Positions 1 through 7,051 of a stretch of DNA of 8,351 bases are shown here, piece after piece. This DNA is from an uncultured Bacilli bacterium (lineage in GTDB: Bacteria > Bacillota_I > Bacilli_A > RF39 > UBA660): NCBI GenBank assembly GCA_947587565.1, contig CANPYA010000055.1:1-8351 (forward strand), read 5' to 3'. The position numbers were made by a program, and so were the translations under genes. How positions within the stretch are numbered: position 1 is the first letter of the stretch; every line of letters starts with the position of its first letter. Under the pieces are notes generated by a model, which ran no database searches, was not told the DNA's origin, and worked only from the letters and a program-made list of their open reading frames with translations.

Positions 1-1049
1 TAACCATAATTAATTGTTTTAACAAATCTTTTGCCACCACTTTTAAAATCATCTAACATTGTTAGAATATCATCTAAGCCTTCTTTTCTTAAGGTAACTA
101 AATCTCGCATAAAGTAACATTTATCAGCATCTTCACTCAAAGTAGAGTAATATAATTTATTTCCTTCAGGGTTTTCTTCTAGAGGATCAACTATTTCTTC
201 TTCTAATGGTTCTTCCTTTTTATCTATTTTTAAATTATCAAAATTATTTTTTACATGCTCATATACAGGAATAATCTTTTTATAGTCTTCTTTTATATCA
301 TTTAGTATTGTAATATCAAAATAATAATCTTTATCTCTAACTACTTCATTTAAAGAATATATTTCTTCTTGATAATAATCTAACATATGTAAATAAATAT
401 GTTCTATTTCTTTAGGACTATAATATTCAAAATCAGCATTAATTATTTTATCAGCCATTTCAAAATCATTATTTTGGTATAACTTAACATAATTGTCAGC
501 AGTTTTTATAAGTTCTTTTTCGTTATCTAAAGGTTTCTTTATTAGGTAATCATAAAATCCATGATCAATTAAATTAGAAATTAAATATAAGTCTTTACTT
601 CTCAAAGCACCCGTTGTTTTAACTGTTTGATTAGTATTATATATTTTTATCTTTTCATTAACTTTAATTATATCAACGTCCCTATAACCATCTAAAGTTA
701 ATTCTTCTTTAACAAAATCAATTAAGTTAGGACTAACTACTTGATGATATTTTAATAACTTAAATACATTCCAAGCATTTTGATACTTAACTTCAAATAT
801 TTTAAGTCTTTCTTTTAAAACAAATAAATCAGCTTTAAGAGTTGGCAAATAAGTTTCATAATTCTTTTTATTAAGTAAGAAACGATATTTATCATATAAT
901 AAATTAATTGCCTCTCTAGTTATATTTTTATTGTTTAATTCATCAATTATTTCTTCATACTTAATAATCTCATCATGTAAGTAAAATATTTCTCTACGAT
1001 ATTTTTGACTTTTTTCTAAAAATAAATCTGTTAATTCTTTAATAGTCAT
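1..1049 (-). CDS. Unrecognised protein, C-terminus cut by window edge
   Basis: An open frame begins at ATG 1047-1049 and runs without a stop to the left edge; 349 complete codons are visible, so the protein is at least 349 residues and lacks only its 3' end here. It starts MTIKELTDLFLEKSQKYRRE. The first 100 or so residues are rich in K, E and L with heptad-like spacing, suggesting long helices or a coiled coil. Around residues 270-295 lies a very acidic linker (EEPLEEEIVDPLEENPEG). A separate compact piece follows, containing YYSTLSEDADKCYFMRDL and LDDFKSGGKRFVKTINYG at the edge. There is no signal peptide or membrane segment, so it is probably cytoplasmic. The start is set by a perfect AAGGAGG 4 bases upstream; the gene sits 11 bases after the rlmH stop and is likely the next operon member. 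I do not recognise the family. A small toxin-like or nuclease-like C-terminal domain is possible but unsupported. Confidence 0.85.
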   Translation of the reverse strand, partial: MTIKELTDLFLEKSQKYRREIFYLHDEIIKYEEIIDELNNKNITREAINLLYDKYRFLLNKKNYETYLPTLKADLFVLKERLKIFEVKYQNAWNVFKLLKYHQVVSPNLIDFVKEELTLDGYRDVDIIKVNEKIKIYNTNQTVKTTGALRSKDLYLISNLIDHGFYDYLIKKPLDNEKELIKTADNYVKLYQNNDFEMADKIINADFEYYSPKEIEHIYLHMLDYYQEEIYSLNEVVRDKDYYFDITILNDIKEDYKKIIPVYEHVKNNFDNLKIDKKEEPLEEEIVDPLEENPEGNKLYYSTLSEDADKCYFMRDLVTLRKEGLDDILTMLDDFKSGGKRFVKTINYG

Positions 1050-1053
1050 AAAT

Positions 1054-1060
1054 CCTCCTT
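1054..1060 (-). promoter_or_regulatory. Strong ribosome binding site of the unrecognised left-edge gene
   Basis: The minus strand reads AAGGAGG directly after the rlmH stop codon and 4 bases before ATG 1049. It is one of the two best Shine-Dalgarno sites in the window (the other precedes rplI). It fixes the start of the left-edge gene and suggests that gene is translated independently of rlmH. Confidence 0.85.
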
Positions 1061-1498
1061 TTATTTATGGTAACGTTCGTTATTATTTATTTTAAAGGCC
1101 CGATAAATTTGTTCTAGTAAAATGCCGCGAAATAGTCCATGAGGAAAAGTAAGGTGCGAAAAACTTATTTGTTCATTACATTTAGATATTACTTCATTAC
1201 TTAAACCATTAGATGAACCAATTATAAAATTAATATTACTATGATAATTAAATAAATTATCTAAATGTTTAGCATAGTCTTCACTAGTATAAGATTTGCC
1301 CGAAATAGTTAAAGCAATATTATATTCTTTTAAATTTAATACTTTTAATAAATCATCCGTTTCTTTATTAATGTCATCATTATCTTTAAGTTCAATTATT
1401 TCTATTTTATGATATTTATTAATTCTTTTTAAATAGTCATTGATTAAATCTTTCAAATAATCTTCTTTTATTTTACCAAAACAAATTATTTTTATCAT
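1061..1498 (-). CDS. rlmH: 23S rRNA (pseudouridine-1915-N3)-methyltransferase RlmH
   Basis: RlmH is a SPOUT-class enzyme that uses S-adenosylmethionine to methylate N3 of pseudouridine 1915 in helix 69 of 23S rRNA, acting on assembled ribosomes as a homodimer. The 145 residues begin MIKIICFGKIKEDYL, the usual RlmH N-terminus. The SAM-binding trefoil knot is seen as NFIIGSSNGLS (about 89-99) and the C-terminal FPHGLFRGILLEQIYRAFKI followed by RYHK, nearly as in staphylococcal RlmH. It is about 14 residues shorter than the usual 159, apparently in the loops between residues 40 and 75. The common IGGxxG is IGSSNG here. Its ATG overlaps the walJ stop as ATGA and only a weak Shine-Dalgarno precedes it, so translational coupling to walJ is likely. 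The walJ-rlmH order fits Bacilli, where htrA usually lies between them. Confidence 0.96.
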   Translation of the reverse strand: MIKIICFGKIKEDYLKDLINDYLKRINKYHKIEIIELKDNDDINKETDDLLKVLNLKEYNIALTISGKSYTSEDYAKHLDNLFNYHSNINFIIGSSNGLSNEVISKCNEQISFSHLTFPHGLFRGILLEQIYRAFKINNNERYHK

Positions 1499-2259
1499 AT
1501 ATTTATCACTTCACTTATCTCATTTTGCGTAGCAACCTTTATATCTTTAAATTCTACATTGTACTCTTTTAAAGTATCTTTTACGGTTTTTAAAGCAATT
1601 TTTGGATTGTTATTTATTTCACTTAAATGCATTAAGTAAACTTTTTTCGTTTTATCGCCAATTAATTTGGCAAGGTAAAAACCAGAAGCTTGATTAGATA
1701 AGTGACCTTCATCTGATAAAATTCTTCGTTTAGTCATTTCTGGGTAAGGCCCATGGGTTAACATTTCCACATCATGATTACTTTCCATAAAATAGACTTC
1801 TCTATTTTGAAGTAATTTAAAATATTTATTTTTTATATAACCCGTATCGGTGATTTGGACTAAAGAATGTTCATCTTCTTCAATAATGAAATTCCTAGAG
1901 CCAGGGGAATCATGACTAGATTTTAAGGCATAAATCTTTAAATCATCAAAATTAATTTCATCATCATAGATTTTAATATGGTCATAATTTTTAATTGAAG
2001 GTAAATTCAAAAACATTTCTTCGGGCATACAAACTGTCGCGGGATAAGCCTTAATAAAAGTTTCTAAAGCGGAGATATGATCACTATGAAGATGACTAAT
2101 TAAAATGATATCAATACTTTTCGGGTCCACATCAATTTGTTTTAAGGCTTCCACAATATATTTTTTGTTTTTACCCATATCGAGTAATATACGATGATTT
2201 TTAGTTTCAATATAAGTGGAATTGCCTTTCGAACCACTCGCTAATATACATACTCTCAT
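1495..2259 (-). CDS. walJ: WalJ/YycJ-type metallo-beta-lactamase-fold hydrolase
   Basis: This is a metallo-beta-lactamase-fold protein of the WalJ (YycJ/VicX) family, linked in Bacilli to cell-wall homeostasis and reported as a DNA exonuclease; the cellular substrate is not firmly settled. The 254 residues contain the metal motifs in order: HLHSDH at 56-61, SSHD at 114-117, TDTGY at 137-141, ESNHD at 159-163, GHLSN at 185-189 and HLSEINN at 211-217. The last three blocks are typical of this subfamily and separate it from RNase J or glyoxalase II. The usual Asp-Ala...Pro-x-Gly stretch after the second histidine is replaced by SPGSRNF. The start is supported by AAGGAG about 12 bases upstream, and the N-terminus MRVCILASGSKGNSTYIE matches the family. 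It overlaps the M23 gene upstream and rlmH downstream by 4 bases each (ATGA). No signal peptide, so cytoplasmic. Confidence 0.93.
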   Translation of the reverse strand: MRVCILASGSKGNSTYIETKNHRILLDMGKNKKYIVEALKQIDVDPKSIDIILISHLHSDHISALETFIKAYPATVCMPEEMFLNLPSIKNYDHIKIYDDEINFDDLKIYALKSSHDSPGSRNFIIEEDEHSLVQITDTGYIKNKYFKLLQNREVYFMESNHDVEMLTHGPYPEMTKRRILSDEGHLSNQASGFYLAKLIGDKTKKVYLMHLSEINNNPKIALKTVKDTLKEYNVEFKDIKVATQNEISEVINI

Positions 2260-3764
2260 CGGAATAAATAACTCCTTGGATTAACATAGTTTTCAGGAGA
2301 CCCAATAGATACCCCAAAGTGTAAGTGAACCCCAGTTGATGAACCGCTTCGATTCATATGACCTAAAATAGTACCCCGACTTACCATTTGACCCACTACT
2401 ACTGGTACATCATCACTCATGTGGGCATAAGTCGTATATAAACCATTACCATGATCTATAACAACGTGATTACCAAAACCACTACCACAACGACTACCAT
2501 AAGTACCATAGTTAGGACAATCAGTAACGACTGTAATAACTTGACCAGCTGTTACAGCATAAATGTTACTTCCTTCACCTGGACCAGAGATATCCATTCC
2601 ATTATGATGTTTACCCCAACGAGGAGCAAATTCACTCGTAATTAGATATGGACTTTGGGTTGGCCACTTCCAACCTTCACCTGTATCAACTTCATAAGAA
2701 TTACCAAAAGAATATTCTCTTCCTCTTACAACAAGTTGATCAATTTTTTCCCGAACGATTTCTGGATTAGGATCGATTACAACTTCGTTATTTGGTTCCC
2801 CATTTACAACATTGTAGTGACTTGTTTCAATTGATATCCCGGTAACACCCGCTCTTAAAATAGATTTATAACTAGATGGTTGGGTATTATCTCGGTGATC
2901 AACAATTTCTTCAAATTTATATTCATTTTCTTTTCGTTCAGATATCGTATAAGAGAATGATAATTCGGGATCAATTAAGGTAATATTAACTTTATCACCA
3001 ATCGCAAGTAAGGCATCTTTTGAAGAATACTTTGGATTAGCAATTAAAAATTCTTGGGTATTTAAAGTATTGGCTTCACTAATTGATTCAATCGTATCCC
3101 CACTTTTAATGGTATATAATTTTTCTTCATAATTAAAACCAAATAATAATTCTTGGGCTAGTTCCTCACTACTTTCATAAATTTTATTATTAACACTGAT
3201 TCTTTTTCTTCTGATAGTTATATCTTCTAAAATTTCCATTTCATCATAATATTTACCAATATCATTAAGATTCTCTTGAGTACCATTTAAGTAGTCTTCT
3301 AAATCTTCTTCAGAAATGAAAGCTAAAATAAAACTTCTTAACGCAGTTTCAAAAACTTCTTTATCTAAAACATATATTTTAAAATCTTTCGCTTCATTAG
3401 AATCATCTTTTTCTTTAGTTACTTCAATTTCATAACCCAAAATAGTAAAATCTTGCATTTCTTCAATTTTATTATAAACGGTATCTAAAGAAGATATTGT
3501 GGGATTATAAGAATATGTTTCGATAACTTGTAAACTACTTGGAGGATACACATTATTTACTCCAAATTTATCTTTAATACCTTGTTGTTTTTCATCAATT
3601 AATTTATATAATTCATCTTTATCATTAATACTCCCAATAATTTTTCCATCTAAATAAACATTATAATATCTATTTACTTCGGTCATATTTTGATAAGTAT
3701 TACTAATAAAATAAATTGTTAAAATAATTCCACATAAAAGAAACCCAATTAACTTATTTTTCAT
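2256..3764 (-). CDS. Membrane-anchored LysM / G5-like / M23 peptidoglycan endopeptidase
   Basis: This is a likely cell-wall hydrolase of the M23 (lysostaphin/LytM) family, which cleave peptide cross-bridges of peptidoglycan. Domains in order over 502 residues: a signal anchor at about 4-21 (no lipobox at a mature position, no clear signal-peptidase site); a 190-residue extracellular region with no recognised domain; a LysM-like peptidoglycan-binding module at about 216-263 (YTIKSGDTIESISE...); a G5-like segment at about 270-349 (ILRAGVTGISIE); and the M23 domain from about 365 to the end. Zinc ligands are visible as HNGMD (H387, D391) and HLHF (H480, H482), with H448 of YAHMS as the catalytic histidine, so it should be active. 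A loop with C416 and C426 could form a disulfide. It overlaps dnaB (ATGA at 3761-3764) and walJ (ATGA at 2256-2259). Its Shine-Dalgarno is weak, so it is probably coupled to dnaB. Placement here rather than among envelope genes is notable because walJ follows. Confidence 0.93.
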   Translation of the reverse strand: MKNKLIGFLLCGIILTIYFISNTYQNMTEVNRYYNVYLDGKIIGSINDKDELYKLIDEKQQGIKDKFGVNNVYPPSSLQVIETYSYNPTISSLDTVYNKIEEMQDFTILGYEIEVTKEKDDSNEAKDFKIYVLDKEVFETALRSFILAFISEEDLEDYLNGTQENLNDIGKYYDEMEILEDITIRRKRISVNNKIYESSEELAQELLFGFNYEEKLYTIKSGDTIESISEANTLNTQEFLIANPKYSSKDALLAIGDKVNITLIDPELSFSYTISERKENEYKFEEIVDHRDNTQPSSYKSILRAGVTGISIETSHYNVVNGEPNNEVVIDPNPEIVREKIDQLVVRGREYSFGNSYEVDTGEGWKWPTQSPYLITSEFAPRWGKHHNGMDISGPGEGSNIYAVTAGQVITVVTDCPNYGTYGSRCGSGFGNHVVIDHGNGLYTTYAHMSDDVPVVVGQMVSRGTILGHMNRSGSSTGVHLHFGVSIGSPENYVNPRSYLFR

Positions 3765-5104
3765 TCTTCATCACCAACATCATGTGCTACATTTCTAAAA
3801 GCACTTAAATTCTTTTCAAACATTAAATCAATAGTCCCATTATTACCTTTTCTATGTTTAGCAATAACAAGTTCCGCAGGAACAATCTTTTCTTTTTGGT
3901 CTTTTCTCGCTTCATAATAGTCTTTTCGGTTAATAAATAAAACGATATCGGCATCTTGTTCAATTGATCCTGACTCTCTTAAATCGGCAAGCATAGGCAT
4001 ATTTGATTCTCTTCTTTCAGCATTTCTCGAAAGTTGGGCACAAGCAATAACCGGAACCCCTAGTTCTAGCGCCATTAATTTTAAACTACGAGATATTTCA
4101 GATACTTCCACTTGTCTTGATTCAACCCTCTTATTACCAGTGGTAACTAATTGTAAGTAATCGATAACTACTAAACCTAAACCTTCAGGCATATTAGCAA
4201 GCCTCCGGCATTTAGCTTTTATTTCAGAAACAGTTATTCCCGAATTATCTTCGATATATAGATTAGTTTCCGCTAAAGTATTCATCGCTTCCGTATATCT
4301 TTTCCAATCCATTTCTAACATATTACCGGTTTGTAATTTATTATTATCAATATTACCTAAAGCACTAATAATCCGGTTTACTAGTTGTTCAGCGGGCATT
4401 TCTAGATTAAATATTGCAATCGCTTTTTTAGTCGTAGTCGCCGCATAAGTCGCCATATTTAAAGCAAGGGCAGTTTTACCCATACCAGGGCGGGCCGCTA
4501 AAATAATAAGTTCACCCGGTTGAAATCCTGTTGTAATTCGGTCAAAATCATAAAATCCCGTTTCTAATCCCGTTATTAATTTCTTACTTTTGGCTAGTTC
4601 TTCTAATTTCGCTTGGGCTCTTCTAAGTATTTCTTGAATAGGTACAAATTCTTTAACAGTTCTTGCCTTAATGACATTTAAAATATTCTTTTCGGCATCA
4701 TCTAAAAGAGTTGTTACATCATCTTCTTCGTAGGCTTCTGTTACAATTTCGGTCGCTGTATTAATGATATTTCTTCTTGTTGCATATTCTTTAATTAATT
4801 TTATATAATGATTTAAATTAGCTGTCGTTATCACTGAATCAATAACTTCACTAATATATGGCATACCAACGGCATTTAATCTTTTCTTTTTATCTAATTC
4901 TTCTTTCACCATTTTAATATCAATGGGAATATTATTTTTATGTAATTCAGAAATTGCCTCGAATAAAAATTTATTGCGCTCATCAAAAAACATATCAGCA
5001 TTTACTTCATCACAAATATCTTCAATTTTACTATTATCTAAAAAGCAAACACCAAGGACACTCATTTCTGCTTCTTTATTGGATGGCATAACTCTTCCTG
5101 CCAT
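3761..5104 (-). CDS. dnaB: Replicative DNA helicase DnaB (DnaC in Bacillus)
   Basis: DnaB is the hexameric ring helicase that unwinds DNA 5' to 3' at the replication fork and recruits primase. The 447 residues match the usual length of about 450. The N-terminal primase-binding domain (about 1-110) starts RVMPSNKEAEMSVLGVCFLD, like the RxPPxNxEAEqsvLG consensus. A linker helix lies around 155-175. The RecA-like ATPase domain (about 178-440) has Walker A ARPGMGKT at 204-211, the catalytic glutamate E235 in FNLEMP, Walker B VVIDYLQL with D315, the sensor-like AQLSR at 356-360, LADLRESGSIEQDAD at 372-386, and the arginine-finger region KHRKGNNGT at 417-424. The start is chosen for the family N-terminus and an AGGTG overlapping the rplI stop. 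There are 10 bases between rplI and this gene, and the 3' end overlaps the M23 gene. No intein or truncation is seen. Confidence 0.98.
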   Translation of the reverse strand: MAGRVMPSNKEAEMSVLGVCFLDNSKIEDICDEVNADMFFDERNKFLFEAISELHKNNIPIDIKMVKEELDKKKRLNAVGMPYISEVIDSVITTANLNHYIKLIKEYATRRNIINTATEIVTEAYEEDDVTTLLDDAEKNILNVIKARTVKEFVPIQEILRRAQAKLEELAKSKKLITGLETGFYDFDRITTGFQPGELIILAARPGMGKTALALNMATYAATTTKKAIAIFNLEMPAEQLVNRIISALGNIDNNKLQTGNMLEMDWKRYTEAMNTLAETNLYIEDNSGITVSEIKAKCRRLANMPEGLGLVVIDYLQLVTTGNKRVESRQVEVSEISRSLKLMALELGVPVIACAQLSRNAERRESNMPMLADLRESGSIEQDADIVLFINRKDYYEARKDQKEKIVPAELVIAKHRKGNNGTIDLMFEKNLSAFRNVAHDVGDEE

Positions 5105-5114
5105 ATTAAATCAC

Positions 5115-5555
5115 CTACTTTTCAACAACTATATAAATACTAAATTTAACTCTTTTATGTAATTCTATCTCAACTTTATGAACTCCTAAAGAATCAATAT
5201 TGCCATCTAATTTTAAACATTTCTTATCAATATTAAATCCTTTATTTTTAAGTTCTTCACATATTTGTTTAGTGGAAATATTCCCAAACACTTTATCATT
5301 CTTACCAGTTTTAACTTTAAATTTGATATTTTGATTAGCAAGTTTATTCTTTATTTTTTCTAAATCACTTACTAAAGCATCTTCATTATCTTGTCTTGTC
5401 TTAATTTCTTTATCTAAAACATCTTTACTTCCTTTAGTATATTTAACTCCCAATTTATTCTTAATTAAATAATTATTACCATAACCATCACTGACATCAA
5501 TAATATCATCTTTTTTACCTTGCCCTTTAACATCTTTTAGTAAAATAACCTTCAT
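5115..5555 (-). CDS. rplI: 50S ribosomal protein L9
   Basis: L9 binds 23S rRNA near the base of the L1 stalk and helps maintain reading-frame fidelity. The 146 residues match the family length. The N-terminal RNA-binding domain is diagnostic: MKVILLKDVKGQGKKDDIID followed by DGYGNNYLIKNKLGVKYT. A long connecting helix rich in K, D and E spans about 41-75, and the C-terminal domain begins near KFKVKTGKNDKVFGNIS (about 79). The start has AGGAGG 4 bases upstream at 5560-5565. This is the first gene of the operon: a strong promoter lies just upstream and dnaB follows 10 bases after its TAG stop. The rplI-dnaB(dnaC) pair is widely conserved in Bacilli. Confidence 0.97.
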   Translation of the reverse strand: MKVILLKDVKGQGKKDDIIDVSDGYGNNYLIKNKLGVKYTKGSKDVLDKEIKTRQDNEDALVSDLEKIKNKLANQNIKFKVKTGKNDKVFGNISTKQICEELKNKGFNIDKKCLKLDGNIDSLGVHKVEIELHKRVKFSIYIVVEK

Positions 5556-5579
5556 ATATCCTCCTAAAACATTTAATAT

Positions 5580-5609
5580 ATTATACCATAGAATGTTAGT
5601 TATTGTAAA
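5580..5609 (-). promoter_or_regulatory. SigA-type extended -10 promoter of the rplI-dnaB operon
   Basis: On the minus strand, TTTACA (5604-5609) is followed by 18 bases and a perfect TATAAT (5580-5585) with the extended TGG just before it (5586-5588). The predicted transcription start is near 5573, giving a leader of roughly 18 bases that holds little more than the AGGAGG of rplI. There is no room for an L9-type attenuator or riboswitch. It probably drives rplI through the left-edge gene, since no other gap exists in the operon. Confidence 0.8.
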
Positions 5610-5620
5610 TTTAACTATAG

Positions 5621-5653
5621 AAAAAAATAGATGCTAAATTTTAACACCTATTT
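5621..5653 (-). terminator. Rho-independent terminator after the left surface-protein gene
   Basis: Eight bases after the TAA stop of the left paralogue, the minus strand has a 9-bp stem AAATAGGTG / CATCTATTT (5645-5653 with 5625-5633, one G-U pair) around an 11-base loop, running into a T tract (5621-5627). The stem is AT-rich and so weak in isolation, but position and T run are right. It would separate the surface-protein gene from the rplI promoter, which begins 11 bases further on. Confidence 0.65.
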
Positions 5654-5660
5654 AATTTTA

Positions 5661-6944
5661 TTAGCCAATACCGGGTATTCTAAATGGATTAGATAAGGAA
5701 CCTTCCCCAGTTAAGTCAATTTCATTGGATAGATAAAATGTTGGACGTATCGCTTGCACATTACTTGCCCCTAGTGCATATACACCACCATCTGAAGCTA
5801 TACCTAATGCATGATAAACACCATTCACAGGATATATACCATAACGAATCATTGTCCATTCATAAGAATTAGTTAATTGATTATGGCTTATATGCATCCA
5901 ACTACTCGCAGCTTTTGCATTACTTTTAGGATCTCCTGAATCTTCTTCATTTGTCTTATAAGCATATAAATAATCAGATACATACATCAATCCTAGAGGA
6001 ACTTCTATTCTTTCACTCCATTTATTATTTCCTGTTGGACTTCCTTCAATATCCCCTGGAATATAATAGGTTGCCTTGCTGTTTTCACTTTCTATTCCGT
6101 ATATTGAATCTCCATTGTAATTACCATTTTCTATTGTATCTCCATATAACCAACTATGATTATTTACTATTAATTCTTTTAATTTACTATCTAAACTATA
6201 ATAATAGGAATTTTCATCTTCTAAATTATAATTATCTGGTCCATCTACACTCTTGCCATTTAATTTTTGATATATATTACTTTGAGGCCATTTGAAATTT
6301 GTATATACATTACTCATCCACTTTACTCCATCTGATAATGCAGTTTTTTTTATTACTTTTAATTCACCTTTTGTATTTATACCAATTATTCTATACATAT
6401 CATCATTATCATTTGCATCACATTCTGTAGTTTTACAGCAATTATCTCCTAAACATATATAATTATTTATTTCATCTGTATATAATCCTTGATATCTATG
6501 CATATCTCCTACTAATTTAGCACTTAAATTATTTCCAGAATCTTTACTTCTTAAATAATTTATAATATTATCTTTATCATAATATAAATAGCAATATAAT
6601 GTCTTATTTGTATTTAATATCACCATATAATTATCGTAATCATAACTTAAAGCATTTTCTACTACTTTACCATTTATATCGGTACAGCCACTTTTTTCTT
6701 CATTAAATTTATAACCTCCCAAAGGCAATTCATTACTGCTACTTTCTTTATAGTCTCTTTCTCCTTTAGTTTGTTCCAACATTAGAGCAAATTGTTTATT
6801 TTTTAATGGTTCTTTTATTTTAACTTTAGGTAGTTCATGATATTCATGGGATTTATTTAACACAAAAAACATACTAACTATTAGTACTATTCCTAACCAT
6901 AAAAATATCAATATATTTTTATTCTTTTTCATCATAATACACAT
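5661..6944 (-). CDS. Membrane-anchored extracellular protein with hypervariable lectin-like C-terminus (left paralogue)
   Basis: The protein of up to 427 residues is probably a surface binding protein; its ligand is unknown. It has a lysine-rich start and one hydrophobic segment (about 11-29) acting as a signal anchor, with no lipobox, LPXTG or second membrane segment, so the C-terminal 390 residues should lie outside. The core holds six cysteines (C87, C118, C164, C169, C170, C175), a cluster ending CDANDNDDMYRIIG, then HSWLYGD, IYGIES and GLMYVSDYLYAY (318-329). The end is WTMIRYG (363-369), a 28-residue variable block, AIRPTFYLSNEIDL and NPFRI. From memory, this layout resembles C-type-lectin-like variable proteins of gut Firmicutes; no search was possible. 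The frame opens at 6944, but ATGs at 6935 or 6932 fit better: the only Shine-Dalgarno-like AGAAG abuts 6944 and lies 9 bases before 6935. It follows a promoter with a seven-G spacer tract. It is roughly 60 % identical to its right neighbour and carries an extra 10-13 residues near 335-347. Confidence 0.9.
   Translation of the reverse strand: MCIMMKKNKNILIFLWLGIVLIVSMFFVLNKSHEYHELPKVKIKEPLKNKQFALMLEQTKGERDYKESSSNELPLGGYKFNEEKSGCTDINGKVVENALSYDYDNYMVILNTNKTLYCYLYYDKDNIINYLRSKDSGNNLSAKLVGDMHRYQGLYTDEINNYICLGDNCCKTTECDANDNDDMYRIIGINTKGELKVIKKTALSDGVKWMSNVYTNFKWPQSNIYQKLNGKSVDGPDNYNLEDENSYYYSLDSKLKELIVNNHSWLYGDTIENGNYNGDSIYGIESENSKATYYIPGDIEGSPTGNNKWSERIEVPLGLMYVSDYLYAYKTNEEDSGDPKSNAKAASSWMHISHNQLTNSYEWTMIRYGIYPVNGVYHALGIASDGGVYALGASNVQAIRPTFYLSNEIDLTGEGSLSNPFRIPGIG
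5754..5825 (-). other. Hypervariable block in left paralogue (candidate variable region)
   Basis: These 24 codons (residues 374-397) align without gaps to 7145-7216 but share only 32 of 72 bases, against 66 of 75 in the following codons and 48 of 57 in the codons upstream. GC is 29/72 (40 %), while sample stretches elsewhere in the gene are far lower (11/60 at 6181-6240, 7/60 at 6541-6600). In the first 14 codons, differences at codon positions 1, 2 and 3 number 9, 8 and 5, the reverse of ordinary drift. Many codons are NNT in both genes. This is what adenine-directed mutation of AAT/AAC codons would leave behind, though the last 10 codons do not show it. Confidence 0.6.
6810..6929 (-). repeat. 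120-base direct repeat, copy 1 (5' end of left paralogue)
   Basis: This stretch encodes the signal anchor and the conserved juxtamembrane KSHEYHELPKVKIKE. It matches 8171-8290 in 118 of 120 bases, far closer than the rest of the two genes. The two differences fall inside the membrane segment (IV versus TI). Recent gene conversion or a recent partial duplication would explain it, and it could serve as a crossover point between the genes. Confidence 0.9.
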
Positions 6945-6962
6945 CTTCTATCTTATGATTTT

Positions 6963-6989
6963 ATTATAAATTATTACCCCCCCAGTCAA
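6963..6989 (-). promoter_or_regulatory. Candidate phase-variable promoter of left paralogue
   Basis: On the minus strand TTGACT (6984-6989) and a perfect TATAAT (6963-6968) are separated by 15 bases, of which the first seven are G (6977-6983). A 15-base spacer is 2 short of the sigma-A optimum of 17; gain of one or two Gs would give 16 or 17. Poly-G or poly-C tracts between -35 and -10 are a well-known phase-variation device in other bacteria (for example Neisseria porA). The predicted transcription start is near 6956, about 20 bases before the preferred ATG at 6935. In this state the promoter is predicted to be weak. Confidence 0.65.
6977..6983 (-). repeat. Seven-G homopolymer in promoter spacer
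   Basis: Seven consecutive Gs on the minus strand (Cs on the plus strand) lie within an intergenic region otherwise made almost wholly of A and T. I saw no other G or C run of this length in the window. It is a plausible slipped-strand mispairing site. Confidence 0.9.
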
Positions 6990-7051
6990 CACTTTTTTAT
7001 TCTTACACTAAATAAAATCGAAACAATTTTTTTGTTTTAACATTACCAAAA

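Noticed and set aside
1061..1080. SCC-type attachment site at the 3' end of rlmH
   Set aside because: The end of the gene resembles the staphylococcal site (13 of 18 bases by eye), but this reflects the conserved YHK codons. I noticed no second copy or recombinase, and the next gene follows after 11 bases.
2451..2645. Plus-strand open frame rich in threonine
   Set aside because: It lies wholly inside the well-supported M23 gene on the other strand and its low-complexity composition is the mirror of that gene's codons.
4923..5162. Plus-strand open frame across the dnaB/rplI junction
   Set aside because: It overlaps two certain genes antisense and has no family resemblance.
5556..5580. Ribosomal-protein leader or riboswitch before rplI
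   Set aside because: The predicted leader is only about 18 bases, too short for a structured element.
5951..6295. Plus-strand open frame inside the left surface-protein gene
   Set aside because: Its tyrosine- and leucine-rich composition is the antisense of an AT-rich gene, and there is no convincing start or homology.
6344..6351. Eight-A run in the left paralogue's coding strand as a slippage switch
   Set aside because: Runs of this length are expected in so AT-rich a gene; it encodes the conserved IKKT and the right gene has a similar run.
7021..7037. Terminator hairpin after the right surface-protein gene
   Set aside because: AAACAA/TTGTTT can pair around five bases, but the stem is short with only one G-C pair and the downstream T run is broken, so I do not call it.
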